Part shown: positions 14,302 to 23,686 of the stretch, piece by piece
Layout: each line of letters starts with the position of its first letter
Numbering within the stretch: the stretch's first letter is position 1
From: Stratiolaelaps scimitus
Taxonomy: Eukaryota > Arthropoda > Arachnida > Mesostigmata > Laelapidae
DNA: 64,000 nucleotides
Reading direction: 5' to 3'
Assembly (NCBI GenBank): GCA_019614645.1
Contig: JABWDB010000002.1
Span: 27,517,501 to 27,581,500 of the forward strand
Notes under the pieces: model-generated
What the model saw: only the letters and a program-made list of their open reading frames with translations
What the model was told of the DNA's origin: nothing
Databases searched by the model: none
Program-made: the position numbers and the translations under genes

Positions 14302-14319
14302 ATAACACAGCTGTGTTAT
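14302..14319. repeat. 18-bp perfect palindrome
   Basis: ATAACACAG is followed at once by its exact complement CTGTGTTAT. It lies 115 bases from the 23-bp stem-loop and has TA-rich flanks that extend the symmetry imperfectly. Confidence 0.8.
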
Positions 14320-14433
14320 TGATATATGTCAGTTGTATGTCTGCGTGTATGTGTGTTGTTTAATTCAGATCAATCAAATGTTATTCTATCCAGACGATAA
14401 CTAAGCGATAAAGGGGGCGTTGGGGGGTATATG

Positions 14434-14491
14434 TTGTCAATGTAATATTATAGCATAATAGTTAAGCAATGCTATAATGTTGCATTGACAA
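14434..14491 (+). ncRNA. 23-bp stem-loop, small-RNA-precursor-like
   Basis: Arms 14434-14456 and 14469-14491 are complementary at 21 of 23 positions around a 12-base loop. The two exceptions (14443 and 14446 opposite 14482 and 14479) are U.G pairs in a plus-strand RNA but A/C mismatches in a minus-strand RNA. So the plus transcript folds without any bulge. The size is that of a short pre-miRNA or a hairpin siRNA source. A decayed MITE is an alternative. No sequence match to a known miRNA is claimed. Confidence 0.35.
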
Positions 14492-14757
14492 GTTCTGTGA
14501 TCAATTTCTCCGTTCTGTGACAGCCCAGTATTTCACTGATGCTTAGTAGTAACACTGATTCGATTCATTGATGGCATTATTATAGGACTTTTAAAGCTAT
14601 TTACTATCCGTATGTTGGTCCAAACAGGATGATAATTGATGATAAAACAATCAACTCATAGCGGTAGCAAGAACGAGCCTCAGAATATTAGTTAAGGTGA
14701 AAATGAAAGGAGCTGTTTTCACGCTGTCATTTTCAATCGAAGAGAGGCCTAGTATAC

Positions 14758-16230
14758 TTTTTTTTGGGGGGGATTACGGAAATGCCTGATGTACATACGT
14801 GTTGGGCGGTCCATCCCAACACTAGTGTGGGACTCACAAAGGCCCCGCACTAAACCCGCGTATCTCCTCCCTCCCCAGATGGCTCGGAAAACTTGTAGAA
14901 TTAGTTCGACTGCTCCATTCGGGGATCATATAGTCCTACAATTGGCCTTAGCGGGGGGGGGTCAGACTCAGCAGAGCCGAATCGCTCCCAACCACCCCGT
15001 AACCTCCCTATCCCGCCTCCCAGACTCTGCGATCTGACCATTCTGCCCTGGGGAGTTATATGATCTTTACCTGGCTTTCTCCAGCTTATCCTTGTTTTTC
15101 TTATAGTATATACCCAGGTAAGGACCATAGCCCAGGTCTCCTGGGAGCGTAGCATGGTATTCACGAAGTTACTGAGAGAGCGCGACCCCAATTCCGCCTG
15201 GCCCGTCATTCTCTCCGCCTGCAGAGGAGCACATTCGAGCAGCGTATGTGAAACGTCGTCTACAGCTCCGGAGGTACACAAAACACAGATATCTGAGAGG
15301 GCCCTGTCCGGTGCAGGTATTTTTGCAATTGGCCGGTAAGCACCTGTGCCATCCAGTAGCTCAGTTGGCCGTTCTTGCAATCATACCAGCTTAGGAGATC
15401 CGGGATCTGAGTTTGGTCCAGGCGCCTTACAGTTTGTGGACTGGTTGGGCCTGGGTCCAGTCCTATTTCCACCACTCTAACGTGACCTTCCTAGCTCTCA
15501 TAAGTCCCAGATCACCATCCAGCGTTCTCCTCTCTCGCTCGCCAGAAGATCCCAGAAGAGCATTCTGGATAAACTAGGAGGGCCCCTGTGGAGACGGTCC
15601 TGTATGCTCGGCAAGTTCGAGCCAGTGGCCTTTGAGCATCCCGTAGGAGCTTCCTATTGGCCTTGATTCGCAATGCCATGTCAGCCCAAACTGGGGCTGC
15701 GTACATAGCCATCGATTTACCCACGGAGACCAACAAAAGTCTGTTGCACTCAGAAGCACCTCCCACGCTGGCTAGGCTTCTGGCGACGTTGGATGCTACC
15801 TGAAATCCTAGGTACCTAGCCTCACTCGTGGTCCGAATCGGGTGACCCCGGAGGTCCAGAATAATTCCCCTTCTCCTTTTCCTTCCTGTTAGGTAGAGAG
15901 CCTCCGCCTTGTCTAGCTCGGGTTCCAGGTGGTCATCGTCCAGCCACTCAGCCACTCTGGACAAGGCTTCATTGGCTCTCACCTGTAGGATCTCCTCATT
16001 AGGGGCAATCACCACCAGAGCCAAGTCGTCGGCGTATGCCAGAGACTGGACATCGGTAGGCAGCGTGATCTCTAGAACCCCGTCATAGGCTAAGTTCCAG
16101 ATAGTAGGGCCAAGAATCGATCCCTGTGGGACACCAGCTGAAACCTCATATCTTGAGCCCTCCTGCCCCAGCCTTCGGTGCATCACGTGCTCGAACACCT
16201 TACCACAGGTGTCCAGAAAACAGTTCGACC
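14758..16230 (-). mobile_element. R1-clade non-LTR retrotransposon, 5'-truncated relic
   Basis: The minus strand carries the end of a LINE of the R1 type. The 3' end is an A8 run preceded by C7 (plus 14758-14772), as expected for target-primed insertion. The 5' end stops near 16230 in sequence running into a TA tract. Inside are part of the reverse transcriptase, the domain that follows it and a C-terminal CCHC zinc knuckle, in three different frames. No target-site duplication could be confirmed by eye. The neighbouring sequence on both sides is unrelated AT-rich DNA. Confidence 0.85.
14901..16230 (-). pseudogene. R1-type reverse transcriptase ORF2 fragment, frameshifted and internally deleted
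   Basis: The frame from about 16229 to 15512 opens with a CFLDTCGKVFEHV-like stretch (RT motif 0/1). It jumps within some 15 residues to GVPQGSILGP (motif B) and LAYADD (motif C, two catalytic Asp, near 16036-16025). The roughly 100 residues that normally separate these, including catalytic motif A, are missing, so the copy is dead. It then shows LTGRKRRR, ARYLGF, YAAPVWADMAL and CRAYRTVST, typical of R1 relatives. A frameshift near 15560 moves the match to ERERRTLDGDL, a second frame covers LSYWMAQVLTGQLQKYLHR (about 15380-15320), and a third holds a C-x2-C-x9-H-x4-C knuckle (CVLC...H...C) at about 15290-15230. The family name is certain to non-LTR level and likely to R1 clade. Confidence 0.85.
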
Positions 16231-16369
16231 CAAAAACAATTATTTAATATATATATATATATATATATCGGTCCATCTGTTCATTCATTCACTTAAATTG
16301 CGATGGAAATCCCTGGTGTTACAAACTTAAAAAGCATTAGATACTATGATCCATAGATAGATATAAATA

Positions 16370-16468
16370 TATTAAGGTATCTTAATCCGAAAGCAGTTGC
16401 ACCGTGGACGTTAAATGTTGGCTGTGAGTCAGCCCGGTAAATTTAATAATTTATTAAGGTATCTTAAT
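16370..16468. repeat. Direct repeat of a 17-base AT-rich motif
   Basis: TATTAAGGTATCTTAAT occurs at about 16370-16386 and again at 16452-16468, 82 bases apart. The motif is itself nearly palindromic. The sequence between them is unrelated. Confidence 0.7.
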
Positions 16469-17043
16469 TGTTGAAGCGTTCAATTCTTTAGTCATTTCAA
16501 AATGCGACAAGCCGTAAGGCAATTAAAGGTGTTACAATAAAGAACGAGGTTCCTCAAGGTTGGTCATCCATCCGAAGACCATATCAGTGTATCTGGCCGT
16601 CGTCGTTATTCAGCTTCATTTCAGATTGACTTAATGACGTTAGAAGGCAGAGATATTAAACTCCTCGCCTAAATGGGTTCCACCAACCCACTACCAACTA
16701 AACGATTAGCGAGTGACACTCCTTCGTCGAGCCCAAAAGTATCAATTACAAAAATATGAACACGTCTGGAAGGTAACAATCGCCTTCCAGAGACGATGAT
16801 TCACACACCTCAACAACTGTCACTTCTGCTACAAGTAGCAAACAAACAGCTAACTATAGTCACTACAACAGTTTACAAAGACCAGCTAATAATAAACGAT
16901 AATAAACGACCAGCTAATAAACGATTGTTTTGTATTCCGGAAAACGGAACTATCTCTGCTACACTGTATATCGCTATTGAGATATTGATTCTGATGTTGT
17001 TATTAGTGGTTGTGACTTGATCATTAGCGCCGCAATAAGGCTG

Positions 17044-17093
17044 CATAATTTTATGCTCATTGATGCTAAGCTATCGATGAGCATAAAATTATG
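17044..17093. repeat. Perfect 17-bp inverted repeat
   Basis: CATAATTTTATGCTCAT (17044-17060) is repeated exactly in reverse complement at 17077-17093 around a 16-base spacer. The spacer can extend the stem by five more pairs including wobbles. Purpose unknown; it may be a MITE remnant. Confidence 0.85.
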
Positions 17094-17377
17094 AAAATGC
17101 GGGGCACCGATTAAAATGTTACCAATGTTTTGAGTACAATCGACTTCTCGATTATTTCTCGATTTAAATCAGCAAGAATAATTCATTAGAGACAGCATCC
17201 TACCACGGGAAAAAGATTGACTTTAAATGACAATATTATGTAGTTATCAAAATATGAGTCGTGGTATAATAATGAAAGAAAATAGAAGGTAGACTGTGGG
17301 CCTTTGGAACTCGTTCCGGGAGTTCCAACTGCTGCAAAAAATTAACTGAATTAGATTCGTTTTATTCTATTATGCTT

Positions 17378-18733
17378 AGGTGGACAGTGGAGGACAAAAT
17401 CGCGTTCGGTCAGTGACCTAAGAAATGGAACAGTTCGATATACAGACATTTTAGTCTTCGTTGGGTAGCTAATGCCATCGAGAAGATCGAATACAGTGAA
17501 ACTGTAGTTTCACTGTATTCAACTAAGAAACAATTAGTTGAATCTCACTGAATTTCACCAATGTGCATTATTACGGGGCGTCCATCAACGCGGAGGACGA
17601 ATATCTGTTAGTGTTGAGCATACCCTAGAGATTGATAGCACTTATGGTCAAGCGAAAGGCTTAGAAAATGGTTGAGGACCGAATAGGAAAAATAAAGAAT
17701 TAATAATTGATCAAGATCCAGTTTGACGTCTAATAGAGCATGTCACGAAGGTTCCTCTTTGGTATGACATGGTTCAAAGTGTAGGTTTCGTGGTTCCGTG
17801 ATGGCGGAGAAAGCAACGTCGCAGTATCTCGGGGCACAGCACAGATAAAGAGACCGGGAGTAGGATATTTCCAAGGTCGTCTGTTAAACTCTCTTAGCGT
17901 TTCAGGGAGGCGATTTTGCCCCGGACCTTTTCTCGTAGTAGTGCCATTGTACAGATAAGTACCGAGAAATATCTGACGGGAAAGAGGCTGGGGCCACCCG
18001 CAAGTAAAAGTTCAACGACTAGCTTTTGTATGTTTACTACCTACTCTCAGCGGCAAGGGCTCCGTGATAAGCAATTTCCAAAAAAAAAAGTGGATTCCTT
18101 CCGTTCGTTCGTACGCTCATACACTAAGTGTTCGTGAAGGGCAATTTCATTCCCTCGGTGGTGAGGTGGATAAGGGGCCAGATTCACAAAGATGGAGTTT
18201 CGGATTCGGTGCCCAGTTAGCGCTGAGTGATTGCTTTGAAATTACTTAAGTTCTTAATATCAGCTCAGCCCGCAGCAATGGTTAAGCAATGTGAATAGTG
18301 TTGTATTCGGCCACCCACTGTCCGTGATATATCCAAAATGCTTTCCACCGCTCTCAGAGCAAGGCGTTCTACGGAGATACTGGTGCTGAGAGATTCAAGC
18401 GCTCCCGTCGAAAAAGAATGGGATCCATAATGACTCTATCCCGCGAAGTCATGAAATCAATGGTCGATCTTTACGAGATACATCTTAGTCTTGTGGCATA
18501 CCCCTGACATCGACAAATTCCAAGAGAAGCCACGAGATTCAACACAGCGGCAAAGGGGAGGACCCTAATCGTGGAAACTGATTAGCGTCCTGCCTTTTCA
18601 CAAGCCGAATCAACTATCGGCGATCTTTTAATTGAATGAGATGTCGTTAAGATTTCCAACAAATCATACATTGAGCTCGAATCCTTTAGGATTTCTCTGT
18701 GGCAATCTAAAGGAAGTCTGGAGACTAATGTGA
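17378..18733 (+). pseudogene. Eroded mariner-like DDE transposase relic
   Basis: Two blocks in the same orientation recall the DUF4817/mariner-like transposases common in arthropods. At the front, RWTVEDKIAFGQ (17378-17413) is followed at 17573-17602 by TGRPSTRRTN, the GRP hinge between the helix-turn-helix and DDE regions. At the end, LSSNPLGFLCGNLKEVW (18671-18721) resembles the family's LNPLDFFLWGYLKE signature just past the last catalytic Asp. The roughly 1.1 kb between is longer than normal and full of stops, so insertions and frameshifts are implied. The three catalytic acids were not located. Terminal inverted repeats were not found. The identification rests on short motifs only. Confidence 0.33.
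17489..17540. repeat. Two adjoining hairpins
   Basis: Arms of 14 bases (17489-17502 and 17507-17520) are perfectly complementary around a TGTA loop. A second hairpin, CAACTAA / TTAGTTG (17520-17526 and 17534-17540), begins on the last base of the first. Both lie inside the transposase-like relic. Confidence 0.85.
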
Positions 18734-18739
18734 CAAATT

Positions 18740-21700
18740 ATTTAGCGTTACTAGTCGCCAAAATATTCAGCCTAAGCCTGTTGTGAATCATTTAACGATA
18801 TGCTTTGTTGACCCCAGAGTGTGATTAGATAACAAGGCTCAGTTTACTAAAAAAATAACCGAGTATCCATCCTACTGGTGAGAGTATTTTAGAGTATCTC
18901 TTCCCGTCTATGGATGCGAAAGTGGTTCTCCTGTGCAAGTAAGCACTACGATTACGTGGAACTAGACCATAGATTCTCTAAGGATAAGCTAATTGCTTTG
19001 CCTTTGGTAGATTCGCAGAAGAAGCCAGCCATAAGAACGCAGGAAACTACACATTAGTGCGATCATCACACACACATATCTATGTTATGCATGTTAACTC
19101 GACGCTTCTATCATTGAATGTTTTGATCTATGAGTTAAGTAATATATTGCATATTCATATGAATGACACAAACAAGTATCAGGGCTGACTCACAGTTAGA
19201 TCGATAGGGCCAAGTTGCCGAAAAGCTCATAGCCAAATCCATAGGCATCACTCATTTATTCTTTACACCTAATACTACTATTAGTTTATATTTAAGCTCG
19301 TTGTTACAACTGATTTTGCTGTTGCTGCTTATATCAGTCTGGTCATCCGTCATTTCTAAATTCGCTTACACAGCCATTCAGCCACGGTTGAGTTGACAAT
19401 TGAGCTGAGTAAACAAAGCAACCACCTGACGACGCTGTCTTCATGTTGACGATGGTAATATCCAGAAATTGCTCCTGCTCATTCACTGCCCGTTGTCACA
19501 CTGTTGTCGGCTGTTCATTAAATTAATAGCTCACTTTACATTTATTATCATTACTATTATGGCCATTATGGGTCGCTGCTGTGCTGTTCAGTGAATACTA
19601 CCGACGACAGTGTCACAGACACTTGATTGAACGAACGGCCAGCTGTGGCCCGGAACAAAAACCGAATGCAATAGATCTAGCAACCATGTTAAACGTTCCC
19701 CGATCTACCTTTGATTACCATGTATTTATCGCTACTGCTGCTGCCGCCGCCGCCGCTGACGCCACGAATCAGTAGTTGGAAAAAACTGAATGCTTTTACA
19801 ACAGCGATAACGACAACAACGACGATACCTCTCTGTCTGAAGGGTGAGTGGCCAACAGTGGCAGTTGGCGACTGGCGAACTCTGCTGCACTATGTATAAT
19901 AAATTAACTACATTTTTTCTGTTCAATGGCCCTGCATTTGTCGCTCCTGTCAATCGATCGATCGATTGATCGGCAGGGATATTTAGCCGGGAGGTGACCA
20001 AAAGGGCCACAGGGCGCCATCACATCATGAGTTGATAGCTACCACTACCACTGCTGCTGCTGCTGTCGCCACCTCCCGGATCAGAAACACCTTCAGCTCT
20101 CACTTCAACTATCTCACACATATACATAGTCAATTTTCACAGATCATCTTTATCCTAGCGAAGCTGACCATAGTCGATGACGGTTGCTGGTTATAGGCAG
20201 AATCCAACAACTAGTCCAACTATTAGATTTGGTCGGTTGCTATTGTACAATAAATCCGGCAAATGGGTAGAGCAGCAGTCAGATAGACAGATGGATTGAT
20301 GGACACTGATGGAATCTGATGAAGTCGATAATGGATCGATAAATTTACTATGGAAAATGGGAGGAATAGGGTGGGGTAAAGGAGGCTTGAATTGTCGTCG
20401 TTTGCAACAGTGTAACAGCGTGTATCGAAGCTTTTACGTTCGCTGGCTCAAGCGTCCCGTGTACGTGGTTGCGCTTCTGTTTTTGCTTCTGCACGGGATA
20501 TAATCGAGAGGCGTTGTTTGTGGGCCACACTCGTCCATCTTATGCCGATGTGTGATCTATCTTTTTTGCTTCTCTCATAACGCCTAATCTATGGCTCGGG
20601 GCTCTGCTGCTGATTTCCGCACAACCCAACCTCTCGTTACCGTCTCTGCGTTTGCACAGTTACAGGCTACATTGACAGACAGATCAATAGACATGACCAG
20701 ACGGATATAATGCCTAACCCTCTATTGTTCGGTGGCTGAAAATTTTTTAAAACCATTTGTCTTACATTTCGTATGAATGACCATTCTGAGCCCGCTAATT
20801 AATAATGTTCGGCTATCAAGTATGCGCTATTCTGCATCCTAATTAACAGCAAAACAGAAGATCGATAGTGGCCGGTGCTAATGATATCGGCACAGTTATA
20901 GGTAATACATATATTTGAAGGGTGCACACTCATAGACGAATTCATCACCGAGAAATGGTGTAAATAAAGCAAGTCAACGTAGCAATCCCTGGAGGGGACT
21001 GTTTCATCTCGTCTATAAATTCTGTCGTAACAGGAGGCACTCCTCTATTTTCCAAGGATCAAGTCGTAGTAGACAGGGTTGGCCTCAGAAAATTTCACGC
21101 TTTTTAAAGTATGTCCTGTGCTATAATTAGACCTCTATGCATATGGTCTGATTTGTACTGCACTAATTGTTCGTCGAATAGTCGTTAATCATACTCGGAA
21201 TCGCTAACTGTTGACAGGTCATACACTGACCGTTGAAAGAGCCATCCTTTGATACATATTTCAATTGCAACATGTTCGATTGCTATCATATGGATTTCCA
21301 ATTCATATTGACGAAATTCTCGACAATCTCGAGATTTCGACAGTCGTTTTTCGAATTATTGTTTAGCCGCTTCTGTGTGATCTTGGCCATACCAGCCAAC
21401 ATCAGTCAATTTTTCCCTTTAGCATCCCACAACTTCAAGAACCAGCTTCAGGAAAATCGAACTTATATAGTACGAGCCAGATTACGAATTTTGTTATCAT
21501 CCAGAGTCAAGCCTTTAATGAATTCCGTACCGCATTGACCTCCAAAGAACGAGACGTTTAATTCAGGAATCCTCTTAGGAAGGATAGGGCACCTGTAGCC
21601 GACGGTAGCCCAGACGATAGGCGGTACCCCGGATGTTCACTATTTGGTGATACGAAGAACTGGTGCACCGAGGAAATGGGCAGCTGCCTCTAACTTGGCC

Positions 21701-22322
21701 CCCACACCCTCTTAGTCTGTCACTACAACATCAGAATGAATGAACATGATGGTGAGGTGCCCCTCGCAATGTTTTTTTTTGTAGTCACCTTGAGTCGTAG
21801 CGCATTTGCGTCTAATGACCTCGCTAAGGACCTTGTAAAGATCACCTACTCCATCGTTTATTTATCCGTCATAGTGGACGTCTACCCTTCTTGTCCCGTT
21901 GTGGTAGTCTTACAATCAGTTAGTGGTAGGCTTCCGACGCAGCTGCTACTGCCTCTACTGTGCTGATCTATCGATATGCAGGAGCATTGATGAAAGGACG
22001 GATTTCTCCGAGCGATTATCGCCATGTTATAATAATAACTGCTGTCACTGATATCGACGTTCTCCCTGCTGTTGCTGATATTGTCGCTGTTTTGGCGGTG
22101 GTCCCGTCTTATACAGTCCGCCTTTTAACTACTATTACTATAATACTACGACATAGGTAGTACCATTACTACCAGTGGCTACTTGCTAAGCACCGATGTC
22201 ATAGTGTTATATTGGTATTATGCCATTACATCGCTATAACTTCCCGTTCCGCCCCACCATCGCCGTTATCTTCCTGCGACAGCTGCTACCGGCACCATGC
22301 CGTGATTTGTCGTGTCACCTCG

Positions 22323-22354
<32 letters not shown>

Positions 22355-22620
22355 AGTGAAGAAAGGCAAAAAGGAGAAGAAGGCAAACTGATATGAAGCT
22401 ACCTTGAGTCCGTTGGTTTGTCTTGGTCACACGACTTTCGTGGTCATGCTGCTGAGGGGCAAATCGTCCCACTTCTTTCCCTGATCGTGCCCCCGGTAGA
22501 AAAGGCGACTACCGGTTCTACTGCGGATTGTGCAGCAAACCAGCATAGGAATTGCCGGTCCTGAATTCACCGTCGCGGTATAGCCTACGCGGTATTGTTG
22601 CGCCTCGGTACGATCCATCC
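18740..22620. other. No recognisable gene
   Basis: Open frames here (for example 101 codons at 21233-21538) have no family match that I can name. Several triplet-repeat stretches occur near 19.74, 20.05 and 22.03 kb. One of these frames may be mobile-element debris. Confidence 0.45.
22323..22350. repeat. TA microsatellite
   Basis: An uninterrupted TA run of about 28 bases. Confidence 0.9.
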
Positions 22621-22629
22621 AATATCCAC

Positions 22630-23240
22630 TATTATCATCATTATCGTCGTCGTCGTCGGCGTGTTTGCCTCTCTACCGAAATAGCAGCCATCGAAGCCGT
22701 CGAAAATCAGGGACTGGCTGGCCACGGCAGCAGCGGCCGCTGTACCATAGCGACGCGTGCGGTTGAGGGCTTCGTTGGCTGCTGTCGTCGAAAACGACGA
22801 CGGTGTCGTCGTCGTCGTCTTCTTCTTCTTCTTCTTCGCCTTCGTTGGGCCGATGTTAACTGAGGAGGCATCGCAAGAACGACACCGCTGCCGCCGCAGC
22901 AGCAGCAGAAAGAAGCGGGCAAGAGTCAGCGGCAAGACTTCGTGGTGATGGAAGTAGTAGAAGCGTTGTGGTGAAGGAGAAAGTGGAGGAGAAGTGGTCG
23001 CCTTGCGGACGACGACGACGACGACGACGACAGAGGGACGCTGAGGGAGCCGACGAAGATAGAGCTACCCAGCCAGACAACCGGTGTGTGGGGAGTGAGT
23101 AACGTTTACTACGGCCGGTTCGCGCACACAGCAGCAGTAGCAGCGGCGGTGGCGGCGGCCCCCAACGGTGGCAACGGCGACAGCGACAGCGGCAGCAGCA
23201 GCAGCAGCAGTAGCACTGCACCACACGAGGAGCAACTGCC
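22630..23240. repeat. GC-rich trinucleotide-repeat island
   Basis: GTC, TTC, GAC, GCC and AGC triplet runs fill this block. They leave five or more overlapping frames open on both strands, all encoding Arg, Ser, Ala, Leu or Phe runs. None is likely to be a real protein. The block ends about 60 bases before the Inr/DPE start at 23300 and may be part of its upstream control DNA. Confidence 0.7.
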
Positions 23241-23299
23241 GCCCCTAGCTTGCCCCTTCGGCACCACTAGAAAGTCTTTGGTCTGACCCACATTTGTTC

Positions 23300-23686
23300 A
23301 GTGTTAGCGAGAACTTCGTCTGATGTAGTTCGTTTCGTCGTGTCTCCGTATCCGCCGTGTGTTCATCGTATACGTTCATATTGTAAACTTGCGTTACGTG
23401 TCGCGTTACGTGTCTGATATATATATATTTAGATATATATATATATATATCTGTATATTGGTGTCGAGTGTGTGCTCTACGAAGCGGACCAGTTGTATTT
23501 ACAATCGGAGGCTATACGAAACTGGAGAGAAATCTAAACTTAATACAATTGTAACCGTGTGGTAGTGTTAATCGTACCTTGCATACCTTTCTATCGATAC
23601 CGGCTACACTCAAACAAACAGAGGATTACAACAACAAGAACTATCGCGCAACAAAAGGTGTGCGTCAATCACATCGCTGATCACAG
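23300..23686 (+). promoter_or_regulatory. TATA-less Inr/DPE start and non-coding leader exon with consensus splice donor
   Basis: TTCAGT gives an arthropod initiator with its A at 23300. AGTTCG lies exactly at +28 to +33 and matches five of six DPE positions (RGWYVT). There is no TATA box near -30. The following 387 bases contain one ATG only, at 23323, and it is at once followed by TAG; about six would be expected by chance. The exon ends at a near-perfect donor, CACAG|GTAGGT, with GT at 23687. A GC-rich trinucleotide island lies immediately upstream. All of this fits a 5' UTR first exon. The rest of the gene to the right is not recognised. Confidence 0.5.

Noticed and set aside
14789..15339. 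Plus-strand ORFs across the R1 relic
   Set aside because: They are antisense shadows of the minus-strand retrotransposon frames.
22552..23291. Many overlapping ORFs encoding Arg, Ala, Leu, Ser or Phe runs
   Set aside because: They are all readings of the same triplet repeats on both strands, with no unique sequence of useful length.
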